A DNA stretch of 64,000 bases from Varroa destructor (lineage: Eukaryota > Arthropoda > Arachnida > Mesostigmata > Varroidae): assembly GCF_002443255.2 (NCBI RefSeq), contig NW_019211457.1:65140-129139 (forward strand). Direction: 5' to 3'. The notes under the pieces were generated by a model. The model did not search any database. It saw only the letters and a program-made list of their open reading frames with translations, and was not told where the DNA came from. Each line of letters starts with the position of its first letter. Positions within the stretch are counted from its first letter, which is position 1. Positions 51,964 through 64,000 of this stretch are shown piece by piece. Both the position numbers and the translations under genes were made by a program.

Positions 51964-53594
51964 GATTAATGTAGTATGCAGTTCAGCACGCATGAAGTAC
52001 AAAGGCGAACTTTGAGCAAATGGGTAAAGCCGTTGAGTTTTACTTAAAGTAACTTGACGAAGCATTCTTGACAAATCGGGCTAGACTGGCAAACGAACGT
52101 CCGCAGCCATACAGCATTGCTTACTAGGAAATTATCAGAGCTCGGACTATAAAAGTCGCACGTTAAGATCGATTCAAATATGTAACTATCAGTCGTGGCC
52201 AGACTTGGTGTACTTATCTAGAAGTCGGCATCGAACATGTTTTGAATTTAGATAGTTTGTATCTGAAGTCGATTTGACCAGATCGGTGTTAGCTGATAAA
52301 AACCAATCATTAATTGATGCATCGGGGAGATAATCAACAGGAAATCACGAAATGTCATGCTTAGCTTAACTATCAATCGATACTTATGTTAATAAGAGTC
52401 TTTTCTACCCCCTTGTTCCTAATTCATCGTCTCGTTGCCTACCTCGCTCCTCCTCTATTCTAAAATAACAGAAAACGAAGACGATAATGCTCTCCAACAC
52501 TCAAGTGACGCCCACCATCACACACAGAGGTGGCAATAGAAATTCTACTACTTGCAAAAAGTTCCGGGAACAACAAATTGTGTAACACGCCGCCAAATAA
52601 CAGTGTGGATATCGTAAGCGGCTTTGCGTTTGCTGCTGCTGCTATAGCTAACTGGTAGGGTTATGCTGGCTGAAACATAAAAGCGAAAGCGGTTTCGAGT
52701 ATTTTAGATCCGCTCGATCCTGTTTTCGCGTCCATATAGGTTACTCAGGCAGAAACTTTTTGATCCAAAGGCCAAAATTTTCTGTGAGACCCGCGATTCT
52801 CAAAAACTAAAGGCCCCGACTAAAAAAACGGCGTTGAATTTATCGCTGTGGCCATCAGCATCACACTCCCTCACGGACCCCGTATATTCGTAGACGTTTT
52901 CTGTAACGTTTATATCTCTGTTTGCTTCCTCCTCCTACCACTACAGCCACCATAGGGATCTCATGATTGAATGTTGTTTCTGTTTCCGCTGCGCAAAGAA
53001 GGCGCCATTAGGCGTAAAGCGACCGCCCCTCACCATCGCCACCGAAACTCCACCAAGTATCCAGAGAAGGTCCCAGGAGGGACCACTGTACCGAAGCTGC
53101 ATAACCCATACTCGCATCGGCGCGTGCACCCCGGCAGCTGCCGATGCCACCGCTATCAGCTGGAACACTGCAAGCAATGAGGCAGGCTGAACCCTCGATA
53201 GCAGCGGAATCAAGTGGCTTTCATAATTTCATAAAACCAACAAGCTCTAGCCTCAGGCAGGGGGCAAGGAAGCAAAGGCGGGGGATTACAGTTGCTATGC
53301 ACTGATATGTGGCCTGTTGGCGATCCGAGGGAACGGCTCAAGTGCGATCGTGAGACTTGTGAGTGTGTAACATATGCCCGCGTCCGGATAGGTTCGATAT
53401 TACGTAGTGCATTTGTAAAGCGGGAAAAATCGACTTTTCGTGAGTGTGCTGGGCTGAATGCAGCAAGGAATATGTATTCAATAACGATGATAAAAAAGGG
53501 ATTGAAGGAAAAGTCGTTTCTGTGGGTGTCAAACATAGTCACAGTTGCACTATCTGTTTACACAGCTTGTTGTTTGTATTTTTGGGATTTGTAC

Positions 53595-53619
53595 GTTTGT
53601 TTGTTTGTTTGTTTGTTTA
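53595..53619. repeat. (GTTT)6 microsatellite
   Basis: Tetranucleotide tract; it produces a Val-Cys-Leu-Phe run in one open frame. Confidence 0.92.
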
Positions 53620-54423
53620 TGTTGGGTTATATATTGTTCATGTTTTTTTAAATAATGAAGTTTCATATTGAATAACTATGTAATTTGTAGGGTATTACCC
53701 GTTGAGTGATCTATGTAGCCTGCCTTTGATACTAGCTTAAATACAAATGACGTTCGATTTAATAGAAATGAGCTAAATAGTCATACAATCATGAGATGAT
53801 ATGAACGTATTATTAACGTAACAATAATAATAGCTAAAATAACAACCAGCTCTCTGACCGCATTTTGCTACCCAGGTAACTTCCTCCATGAGGGTGCAAC
53901 GATAACGGGTGTCTCTGATAGAAATCCAGGTTCGAAACCGTCCATACACACGATTCGGAAGCCATGTAACGCAATCGTTTACGGTGATGCCGGACGTCAA
54001 AGATGCAAACGTATTTTTCTGCGAGTCTTATAGGTGATTCTTATCTTGTGTATTCAATATTTAGTCTAATGCAGTTCCCACGTTAGAGAGAAATACAGTT
54101 AAACGTTATGAGCATTTTACGCTATTCAATTTTCATTTGTTACGCAGGTCAGCGAAGTACATTTGATCGTTCCGCAATGGACCATATAATGTATCAGCAG
54201 AGCGAAAACATCTTTCAGTGATAACTTAGGCAAAGGTTTGTGAGGTTGTCGAACTCTTATTGCGTGGTGTGTAAAGCCCAGGTTTGCTAAGGTTACCAAA
54301 TGAAGAGGTACTATTTGGAACGTTTGTTTTTCAACATGCTGTGGTAATAACGTGAGCCATCTAGTAAATGTTTGCACAATCCATCTAATCTGTTCATGGA
54401 GGCGGTGTAAATCTCTGTAACTC

Positions 54424-54435
54424 TTTTTTTTTTTT
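54424..54435. repeat. T12 homopolymer
   Basis: T run followed by CATGTTCAG; resembles a splice acceptor. Confidence 0.9.
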
Positions 54436-55065
54436 CATGTTCAGTTATACAGAGCTATTTGGGTTGTTATCGAAACACGTCCACAGAATACAGACAGACG
54501 TGAATTGTATTGCGTATGTCACAGCAGTTATGCTGTTTTCAATTATGTCAAGTTGTTTCTATTGAACTTTAATTTTATGTTTGTCTATGCAGTTTTTTAC
54601 GTTAGTTCCGGGTAGTAAAAATGCTCAAAGGCTTTCTCTGATGATTTCGACTGTCCTGAACACGTTCGTACCTTCAGCCCGCTACAGCAGTTTGCTTGTT
54701 CTAATATAGGCTATAGGGTGTTTAAAAAGTGCTGCTAAGGCTCATCGAGAGAATACCTGTACAATGATCAACAGAGTCACCGAAATAGTAACTGTTGTTC
54801 GGGACGGTATAACACAAGTCTTGCACCTATTACCGATGTCTAGACCAAGACTGTACAACGGATACTGTGCTACATTTCTAAATAAAAGACTGACTTGTTT
54901 TGCAAGGAGAGCAATAATAAATAATTGAGAAATATTTGAGTAAGGTAAGTAGAAGACTCTGAATCTGACCTGACGACCTTACTGGAATCTTAAAATGAGC
55001 TTAGGTTCAATGGAGTACAACGGATAACCCTGGCATTGAAGATGATGACTTCTTGACTCTAAATT

Positions 55066-55094
55066 GATCGGTTTCCTTTAGAAGGAAACTGATC
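55066..55094. repeat. tight hairpin, 13-bp arms, 3-base loop
   Basis: Arms 55066-55078 and 55082-55094 pair over 13 positions with one G:T, loop TAG. Confidence 0.9.
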
Positions 55095-56352
55095 CTACTC
55101 AAGCATACAGAATCCTTTACAATAACCCAACGTACGAAAAAAAAACTCCCTACTATTAATGCTAGTACTAGTGGAAGGCGTATCCTACACATATCTGCGT
55201 TGTCGTCGTTTGCATTGAATTGTATAGAATTGGGGTAACATTCGTGACATTCTGACATCTACACGGATACGGACAAACCACAGGTCCATATCAAAGGTCC
55301 CGATCACATCTCTCTAATGTTAATTTCTGATATGGGTTTCACACCCATTCTCACCTGCTCTCGTTTCACTGTGTGACTTCGCAAAGTATCCATACTGGTA
55401 ATCGCGTCCACAGATCTTTAATGTGACTTTGAGCTCTATTTGCAGAATAGACTGAGTCGCGTTCGGTAAGCTTAACACTCGAAGCGATGCGACTACAACG
55501 GCCTGCAGCGGCCTGCAACGCGCAACAAGACACGGTGTGGCGTGGCATGCTTGTGCTGCCCGACCTGTGGTGGAACAAATATCTTGTAGATTGGCCTGCA
55601 TGGTGAAATTAAAATTTTCAAAAGCACATGAACCTCGACCCAAAGAACGGTCTTAGAATATTTTCCACCTCCCGCCGGTGGCCATAGGATATACGCGCCG
55701 CTCGTAGCGTGTCGCTGCTCCGTATGCTAGGCTTTTAAATCCGTAGCTTGCACACTTCGCAGGCGTGTCGCGGAGTTCGACGCCCGCCACGCGATGCACC
55801 TATCGCCTGCATCTGCTCGAACAACGGAAGTAAGTAAAAGTCTAAGGCCATCTGCGAGACTGTTCGTAAAGAACTGAGTGGTTAATTCCTACAAGTTTTC
55901 TCTACAGGTTCATATTAGCGGCGCCGCTTATGGGGCACCGCCTCTGCTTTCTAAGAGCGCACAGAAATCCAAGTCAAGATTTGTTTTATCTATAAAACTC
56001 TGCTGCTTAAACACCCATCTTTTTCATTACTTGATAACGTGTGGGTCCGATTTATACTGGGTGGTTAAGCCTATGGCGAGGTGGCTTGCACGTTCTCAGA
56101 TCAGGTACCAAACACTGATGCATCGTTGAGCTAAACTATACCGACAGTATTGGCTGAGCCCATCGCCATAAGATATTCATCGTCTAGCGCCAGTTCAATC
56201 TGTACGAGCCTGCTTGTACTAGTCAACTAACTCATTATCTAATGGAGCGCGTACAAGCTAAACTTGTGTTTCAATTATACGGGACTCAGTCATACACAGA
56301 CGCACACAGAAATACATACATGTTCTCTGCTATACGGGTGCTCTACAGTTTC

Positions 56353-56374
56353 TTTTTTTTTTTTTTTTTTTTTT
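56353..56374. repeat. T22 homopolymer
   Basis: Longest homopolymer in the window. It is followed by GAGACAGACC, so on the minus strand it reads as a unique sequence ending in poly(A). Confidence 0.95.
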
Positions 56375-58644
56375 GAGACAGACCTTCTCACTCTACTCCC
56401 TCAGATTTTTATCATTAACCGTGTTTATATACAATTAACGAGCTCGTCGTCACGTGTTCTCGTCTGCATTATTTGTGGTAGAACGAGTGCCAGTGAGTAA
56501 ATAAAGTGTTTAGTCGGGAGAAACATCCGCGACGACAACACGTATGAGCTTAGTGTTGTTTGTTTGATGTTCATGCCGAGCAGAGACATTGCACAAATGC
56601 GGAGACAAACAATTTCGAATAACGAAAAAGCGAAAATCCATTAGCGATCTGTTTGTTACATCAGAGACCACTGAGGTCATCGGTTACGGGTACGGGCTCG
56701 AACGACGGACCCGTGAATTTGGAGAAAGCCAAGTATTGTACTAAGCTAGAGATAAAACATGTAGGTAGATGAAGTTCGCGTTCTCCCCATGCTCACAGCT
56801 GGCCTCAAACGTCCTGTTTATGTATACATATTTAGGCAATATTAAAATAATGTTTTGTCTGATATATGACATTTTTAAATAGGTGATCAGCTTTAAAATG
56901 AGCTGCAGTCCAGACTGCACAGGGAGAGACGCGTAGCATGCGCCAAACAAAGACCGTCCCACGCTACGACTGTAAGGTAACGTGGGGCGATCTATCTAAC
57001 CTATGTATACATCTAACGATATATATTAATTTTTTTGCCCTATATATATATTATTGCTACTGTGACTAATGCATAGCCGTTATAGCAAAGTACACGGTTG
57101 TTTGATAAATATTCGTTTTTTGGAGAAGATTTTTTGCCCTAATTAATAATTTATCTAATTCATTTACTCGCATCTTCAGCAGTCAATAATAGTAGTACGT
57201 GACGTTCAGGAATATGTTTGCTAGGTCGCAACTATAACATTGCATGAATACCTTTAACATGGTCGCCCTTTAGCCACGTTTTTTGCCTATCTAATTAGTT
57301 AAAGGGCCGAAGAACACTGCAATTCAATTTTTCACACGGGTCGGCTCTATGTGTAGATCGTTGTGTAGCAACTTCTAGAGGGTGTGAACGGTCTTCAGCC
57401 GTGATATTATCCATAAAAAATTAATAGAAACACAATATATATCTGAATTATCAAATAATTTGCTTGCGTACTTAGTGAGTACTTTGTTCATAACGTTATA
57501 TCCTATATTCCTGGGAACTAATTTCAAAAGCTCTTAATATTTTGGGTTGGCTAGAAGACAAATAATTGGCAAATAGGTCAAGAATGATACACATTTCTAT
57601 ATGGAAAGAAATAAATGATAGTTTACGCGCAAGTTGCTCATTTGACCGTTTTACCTTTACGTGAAAACGAAGCCTTGCCGTGAAGCAGCAGCGTGAAGAA
57701 CAAACGTAAAAATCAAAGATCAATAACGATTTCAAAATGGCCACCTCTCGTGGAAGCCCTTATTCTGTTGGGGGGGAGAGATCGCTGTATAAAGCACTAA
57801 CGTTTCACACATTTTCAAATAATTTAAGCCGAAGAGCTGAACTAGCCTTAGTTGTACTTCTGTTTGTAACAGTGCAACTATTAGACGTTTTGTAGACCTC
57901 GTACTTAGTAGCGACTCCGGCACACAACAGCGCACGTAAAATTTGAGATACACCGGATCGACGGACATTTGTTCTAATATGCAAAGTTGCGTTCTTGCCC
58001 AAAGTCACAGCGACTCGTCCGTTATTCTGGTCAGCGACAGTGCTTGGTTTGTGTCATTATCAACGGTTGATATTTAGCGGGTGTCTGCTTGGGTGGAGGA
58101 TGTAGGCCTCGGTGTAGAACATAAGCCTCCGTGAAGGATTAGCAAAAATTCTAGCCAATGATTGCCTGTCGTACCGTTAAGGGCCGACTTAGCCACCGAA
58201 CGATTAACCAGCCGTCTACGTATACTACATATGATGGTAGATGCGTATTAGTCGAGTAGTGGTAGTTGCTCTTGTACGAAGAGCAAAGGGCAGAAAAGCG
58301 GGGCTTTGCTGTCTGCAGGTGCATATCCTCTAACTGATTCGGGTAGATGCAACTGTTTGGGAGAAGTAAACCAGAGAGATAAAGTTGGTCGAAAGCATTC
58401 CCTTGGGAGACCTCGAGTCGAACATAAGCGTTGCACGTAGTTCTGTTGTTCCGTGGGCAGTGGAGTGGACCCTGCCGTTGAAGCAGGACTGTTGGTTGTT
58501 CAACGCGTGTGTCTGTCTGATCCACAGGCGTGCATATGAAGCCTGGCCATCACAGGAACTCATAGCTCCGTTTTAACAAAACCGAAGTCATGCTTTGTTC
58601 CCTCTTTTGTTCATCAAGGAGGTACAGGCATCAACCGCCTTCCA

Positions 58645-58678
58645 CTCCACCCCTTGGTGGTCGATTTTTGGGGTGGAG
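58645..58678. repeat. GC-rich inverted repeat, 9-bp arms
   Basis: Arms CTCCACCCC (58645-58653) and GGGGTGGAG (58670-58678), 16-base loop, just upstream of the copy D relic. Confidence 0.85.
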
Positions 58679-58922
58679 ATTGGGCTTTTTGAAGGGCGGG
58701 GGAGGGGGCGAGGCTATCCTTTAGAGAAGGATGGCGTTAGTTGGACGTTCTAAAATATACCGTATAACGCGTTGTACTGTACGTAGCGATACTTAGGTAT
58801 CTATGATCACGATAAACCCGACGTACATAGAGAGACACAGGACATACACTCTATGCGCTTATAGACACTTTGCGCGTTCCATGTCCCTTACTAAGCGTTT
58901 GTAGAACACTGCCTTTGTTCCT

Positions 58923-59804
58923 GCTAAAGGGTATTTGAATGGGTGGGCTCAAATCCCTCCAAAGTGCCATGTCCGTGCAGCGCGCAAAATTCTCATCGCC
59001 GGCTTACTAAACATCGGTGACCTGTTGGAGCGCGACCGTAGCGTGTGCATTGCTCATCTCGCGCGGTGGATGCCCCTGTAACAATCTACCGCTTCCCCCT
59101 ATACTCGTAGCACTAACTGATCTAAGTCAATACAGACATTGGTCGACAAGGTTTCGTGTCGTGGTGCTTTCACAGAACTAGCGGCAGGTTGGTTTGTCTC
59201 TGCTTTCCCTCGCTCCGTGGCCCCGCACTTGTTTGTTCCCTAAAGGTCAGATCCGCTGTCAAGTCAACTTGGTCGTCATATCTGCTCCTGAAACAAACGA
59301 TTTTGCATATCGTGTGGAAACATCTATGCCTATGGCTATACCTTCGATGGGCATTGAGGGTAGATCAGCATCTAATTCCGTACTGATCTAGTTGACACTG
59401 TGGCATATTAAAATATAAACACGGATAGCGAACAAGCTTGGACGTGACCCACGTTATGCAGGAAGTGGGCAGTAAAATTTTTGAATGCAAGTCGGGGATC
59501 CGCATATTCCTTCCCATTCTATCTTAAGGGCTTTTCAAACGTAGGCAAGCGAACAGATGTACCCTGCAAACGTATCGTATGTTCTCGAGTTGTTCGTTAA
59601 TGACCCGTGCCGCGAACGGCTCAGGCAGTAATTCACGTTGTCGCTAGACCCGAAAGCGTAAATATAAAACGGAAGCAAACAGCAGTGGAACAACAGTACG
59701 AGAAGAACCACCGATTCGGCGCTTGTCCATATATTTTCGTTCAAAATTCGATCAGGCTTTTAAAAGACAGCCTTTCATCAGTAACTGCTATCGGGGATAA
59801 GTAA
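58923..59804 (+). pseudogene. copy D: BACK plus kelch relic of KLHL type
   Basis: In one frame (58923-59078) the sequence reads RAARKILIAGLLNIGDLLER followed by DRSVCIAHLARW. This fits the central BACK motif L..LL..DDL.V..E..V..AL..W and aligns without gaps to ILQSDDLVVPSEN...TAW of copy A. At about 59078 the frame shifts, and from 59080 to 59391 (one stop at 59179) it reads LPLPPILVALTDLSQY, like PLPFLRMSRVTHLKR of copy B. Then come PRTCLFPKGQIRCQVNLVVI and YRVETSMPMAIPSMGIEGR, the kelch pattern Y......W..IPSM...R. The frame at 59607-59804 begins VPRTAQAVIHVVA, another kelch-like strand, with AVEQQYEKN after it. No BTB was found upstream. The local sequence is more GC-rich than average. Confidence 0.45.
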
Positions 59805-60061
59805 AGCCTAAAATCTACGGAAGTGATCCGGCCACTAGGTGGTGTCGGGGTTGGTGTTTTGTCGATCTCGTTTGTCGGTCCTTGTAGCCTCACGTCCAAC
59901 TTTAATTGATGGCCTGATCATTGTGCTGTAACTTCAAAAGTATTCATCCAGTCTATCGTTGGTTTTTTTCGTTTCGTCGATAAGAGTTTATCTCTCATAT
60001 CGTGAATATTTTTTACGAAACGCTAAACTACATTGCTAGGTAAGATTCAATTATAGCTGTG

Positions 60062-60077
60062 ATATATATATATATAT
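60062..60077. repeat. (AT)8 microsatellite
   Basis: Pure AT tract. Confidence 0.93.
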
Positions 60078-60334
60078 GAAAAAATATGACTTGATGTACC
60101 CTAACAGAAGCTCACCGAAAAGATTAAGTGTTTTTTCGACAGTTCATATAATACAGAACGAGACTATTTGCGCATTTCGTAAATATTCCCTTGATGATAG
60201 CTAAGCCAATGCTACCGTCCTTTTCTCCTAACTTTCGTCTCACAGAAGCTTGATTGACTTTTGTCATTTTTTTTTTTTGTACATTTCAGATAGTGATAAA
60301 ACGGGGTATTTTTTCGATTGATTATTTATTTTCT

Positions 60335-60389
60335 AAACGTACATGTAACGTACGCACGTTTATCACGTGCGTACGTTACATGTACGTTT
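60335..60389. repeat. perfect hairpin, 25-bp arms, 5-base loop
   Basis: Arms 60335-60359 and 60365-60389 are exact reverse complements; the loop is TTATC. The arms are built of ACGT/GTAC-type steps rather than TA. It lies inside a plus-strand open frame (60254-60523), 46 bases after an acceptor-like T-rich TTTCAG at 60284-60289. Confidence 0.97.
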
Positions 60390-61374
60390 TAAGATTGCGC
60401 ATAGATTATGAGACGGTAAGACCCTTGGGAGGTTCCCATCTAATTTCCATAAATAAACGTCAAATGTCTTCAGAAAAAGCGGCAACTTTGTTGCAAAAAG
60501 ATAAAATTGTATTTGATTGCTAATGAAGTGCGATTTATTCGAATATTGACAGCTAGTGTGGCTTTGCTGTATTCAATAAGCGTAGGTGAGTTACCCCCCG
60601 CCCCCGAAAAATCAGACTTATCAAATGGCCTGTCCACGTTGTCCTGTGGCCTAGCTAACGTCTAGCTGTTAATTCAGCCACACTAAAGGACTAAAAGACA
60701 CTGCTTAGTCGTTTGCGTCAAGTAAACAAATGACGTATTACTGTCCTACACCAAAATAGGACCTCTCCTACCAACAACGTTTCCTAATCATAAATTCCTA
60801 TGATGAAAACCTAAGCTAGTAAGTACAATCGGAGTAATAATCGACGCTCCGAAATGCTACGGTTTTATTATTGAAGTGTGCTAACTGGTGCTTTATTGCA
60901 TTAGAGCTATTGATGCCAGTCAGGACAGAATTAAGAATACAGTATATGTACAAAACAACTTCTAGACCCTTGAATTCCATCAATTTACAATAGCAGTTGA
61001 AATACATGTTTGTGACATGAAACACTGCCGCTAGACTTCGACACATTTGTAAAAGTGATATTGATTCAAAATCGAGGGTAGATAGACCTCGTTTTATGCT
61101 CTAAGAGGCTATCTGAAGTAATGCTAAGTTAAACTAATAGAACCGAATGTAAAGTACGAAACACTTGTGTAGCAATTTCGGTACTATTTGCTCTCTCATT
61201 TGTTGATTTCTTGTGTGCAACTTACATGCAAATAGGCATCGCGCTCGAAATAGCAGAAGTTGCTTTACGTATAGAAGTTCCACGGCTACGAGGCCTAACC
61301 CGCGAGTGCAGTCATTCATTTCATAATTACTGTAGTAAAGTCGAGAGGAACTTCTAATAACAATATGGTACGCC

Positions 61375-61388
61375 TATATATATATATA
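61375..61388. repeat. (TA)7 microsatellite
   Basis: Pure TA tract. Confidence 0.93.
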
Positions 61389-62440
61389 CATAGATCGTGA
61401 AGCATTTTAGGCCGACTATCGGCCAAAGAAATGACATTCCATCTATACAGCCTGTCATTTTACTAATAAGATTGGTAAAACACCAACTCATATAGCTACT
61501 TCGCATAAGAACGAAATAGTGTTAATGGCAAAGATCATAAGTGCGCAGTCGGCCCAAATTGTTCATTCACGCGCTGCACAGCCTCTATCTGATCACTAAA
61601 TAACGAGCGTTTTTTTGGCTAGACTAAGCAGACCGGGTCCTTCTGGCTTGTCTTTTCTATTGAGATGGTTGACGAATTGAAGGCGAAGTAATCGACGGAA
61701 GCTAGCCTAGAGTTGGAAGACCTTCGACCTGTCTAGGTCTATTTAGGCCAATCTCTATGAACGCTAAACGATTTCAATATTGAGTTTATTTGCTTTCTGC
61801 TACCTGTTCACGCCACATAGCAGAGCATTGGTAATAAAAGCGATCCTAAATAGCAATGACTTCACAACAGTACCTGCGGTGATGCTAGCAACTGAGGAAG
61901 ACCCCACCGTTTGACCGCTTGCCAACCCATTTTGCTTTTCGTCGAGTTACCTTCAATTTCTGGGAAAAGTGACAATCCTCCGGCCGGAGCTGACGTCATT
62001 GTTAGAGAGACATCGATAAATTCCATAAGTCCAACTTCAGCTTGGCCCCTTGTTCAGGTAGATTCGTTCGTTCTTATATTGAAAAGTTGTTGTCAATGTT
62101 GATCTCGGATCGGCGTTTGAATAGGCTTCTAATGACATCGATGGTATCTCTGAAACTCAAGTAGACGAATCTCGTCGGAATGTACCGTACTCGTTCAGGC
62201 GCTATAGTGCAATATGAATGAAGTAAAAAAGATACTATAGAAGAAGTAGCGACAATTAGGGAATACAAAGTAAATTCTAGAACTGTATAACATGTAAGAG
62301 GTAAAATGATTACGTAACGAATGATAAACGCTGTTGGGAAAGGTAAATATGATGTTCCTTCTAATCAAACAGCAGATAAGGCAGTGCGTCGAAGGTCGAC
62401 TGTGGGCAGACAGGGTTGGCTGGGGTATGGGTGTAATTTT

Positions 62441-62462
62441 CACTCGACCTGTGTGTCGAGTG
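62441..62462. repeat. hairpin, 8-bp arms, 6-base loop
   Basis: CACTCGAC (62441-62448) and GTCGAGTG (62455-62462) around CTGTGT. Confidence 0.85.
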
Positions 62463-64000
62463 TGTGGGAGAATAAATTTCTAAAACGCGATGAGTATATA
62501 AACTTTTTATAAAGGTTTTCAAAAAACGTAAAATCCTATTTCTGACGAAGTAAAATTCTTGAATTATATCTCAGACATCATAAACCAAGCGTTCTGACGA
62601 AGTACTAAGCTTACGACAGGTTCAGCACGGCAAATTCATTCATGCAATTAATTACTGCGTGGTAAAACAATTTTTTTAGAAAGTATTTTTTAAAAGACCT
62701 TAACAAAAACGAAGTTATCTTTTTAACGAACATTTCAGCAAGAAAATTTTTTCTTCTTTCAGGAGTTTGCTCTAATGCTATCAGCCATACAAAATCTAGA
62801 AAGATACACCAGTTTATACAAAATAAACTATATTAAATATGTATAATATTAGCGTCATTCTAATTGCGCTCGGGCCTGAATTGAGTTACGATATAGCGTT
62901 TAGTTTTTCATCGAAACTATGATATTTAGGGCCTTTATAATTATCATTTGGTTGGACAGACGAGCATAACCCCCCGACAATCGTAAAGTAGCGATACAAA
63001 TTGTAACAAACAATCTTGCTTAGAGCATCACTCTCTCTCGACTGCAGACCCAGAAGAATCTCTGCGCGACCTTTCTAGAAAGCGAACCGCTTTTACTAAG
63101 TCCCATAAATCTTTGCGCTTAGAGTACATTCATAATCAGTTCAAATGGAATCGATTCTATGGTACGTAATTACGTCATCTACGTTCTCCCTGGTACTCAT
63201 ACATGATCATTTGCTACGCAATAAACGTAAACGATGAACCATAAAATAGCTAAAACCCCTGAGCGTTCTGTGAACCCCTTATTGACAGACGCTTGTCGTC
63301 GCTCGACCAAGCTAGTTAAAAACCTTCAGCTTCAACTGAATGTCAACGGCGTGTTTGATGGCCACTTCAAAAACTTCAGGGTTCGTCGATTTCAGCTTCA
63401 GACCAAAAAATCATTTACGCCCATGCACCAACCATTTTTGGATAATCGCTATGATACCGATACGCAAGCTGAACATGTAGCTACAACGGAGTAAGTAAAA
63501 ATTGCTCGAGTCTCACCTTAACAATACAAAATCGGCTTCTTCCTTTGTTTCGCAACAAATTTGCAATATTCCGAAGCTTCGTTTGACCTTCTTGTGGAAC
63601 CCCTCACGCGGCTTTGGCCTTGATCTCCTCCGCTCCTACAGTTCGTTCTCCTGGAAGTGAAGCAGCGGCAGACTGAGTGGGGTGCACGCCTGTAGGTCGA
63701 TCAAGCTGTGTGTACACGAGATATGGATGAATCGGTCTTCTTCGGCCTTGACGAGTAGGCAAAATTCTCTCCGCTGGAACTTCTAACAGCGATGGTTTGG
63801 CTTCTACATTGTAGGATAAGACTTATATGGCGAGTATAAGCTTTAGAGAGTCTCTCGCTCCCTCTCTAACTTCGCTTGCTCGGAAAGCCCGAAATCCACT
63901 GTCAATCTACAACGAGCAGTTATACAGAACTATGTAATGTCAACTCAATAGTTGTATAGATGTCCTGGATTATTCACAAGGAATAGCCGCAGTATGAGAC

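Larger units (their letters stand above)
51964..58922. other. non-coding stretch
   Basis: No family recognised. A GC-rich block at about 52941-53290 is open in three frames and preceded by a pyrimidine-rich CTACAG (52941-52946). It could be an exon on either strand, but I recognise nothing in it. Another acceptor-like T12...TTCAG ends at 54444 and is followed by 57 open codons to 54618. Simple repeats and hairpins in this interval are listed separately. Confidence 0.3.
59805..64000. other. non-coding stretch
   Basis: No family recognised. It includes an AT tract (60062-60077), a perfect 25-bp-arm hairpin (60335-60389), a TA tract (61375-61388), an 8-bp-arm hairpin (62441-62462) and a possible terminal exon at 63642-63695. 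The ATG frame at 63234-63494 (86 codons) is open but unassigned. Confidence 0.35.

Noticed and set aside
52941..53213. GC-rich block open on both strands as a coding exon
   Set aside because: Three overlapping frames are open, which base composition alone can explain; no product recognised.

Overview
This looks like nuclear DNA of an animal, most probably an arthropod or other small invertebrate; a mite would fit, but that is a guess. It is AT-rich by eye. It has many (TA)n tracts, one (TG)n tract of about 174 bases, homopolymer runs, no operon structure, no rRNA or tRNA that I can recognise, and no reading frame longer than 154 codons. I see no intact gene in the window.

The recognisable gene content is one family: BTB-BACK-Kelch (KLHL-type) proteins, which in animals act as substrate adaptors of cullin-3 ubiquitin ligases. 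All copies are broken. Two head-to-tail copies are clear. Copy A (44.45-46.30 kb) keeps half of a BTB domain, a BACK domain and degraded kelch repeats, spread over three frames with several stops. Copy B (48.55-50.01 kb) aligns with A from the BTB helices to the C-terminal tail. A third copy, D (58.92-59.80 kb), has a BACK helix pair followed by kelch-like strands. C (50.64-51.96 kb) is a weaker candidate.

The same signature recurs elsewhere on both strands, in shorter and older fragments. The minus-strand block at 2.27-4.82 kb has BTB, BACK and kelch pieces in the correct order. Plus-strand kelch fragments lie at 11.7, 21.3, 27.7-28.15 and 31.2-31.7 kb. Minus-strand fragments lie at 7.5, 21.0 and 26.1 kb. 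The single-repeat calls rest on the spacing of a degenerate motif and some could be chance, so they carry low confidence. A profile search would settle them.

Outside these relics the DNA is non-coding as far as I can see. It holds simple repeats, a 32-bp exact direct repeat (5.8 and 6.46 kb), a perfect 25-bp-arm hairpin (60.34 kb), an 18-bp-arm hairpin (23.35 kb), a cluster of three hairpins just downstream of copy A (46.61-46.73 kb) and a symmetric 54-bp palindrome in a TA tract (24.12 kb). The best overall reading is a birth-and-death graveyard of KLHL-type genes. I found no evidence of a functional multi-gene system.
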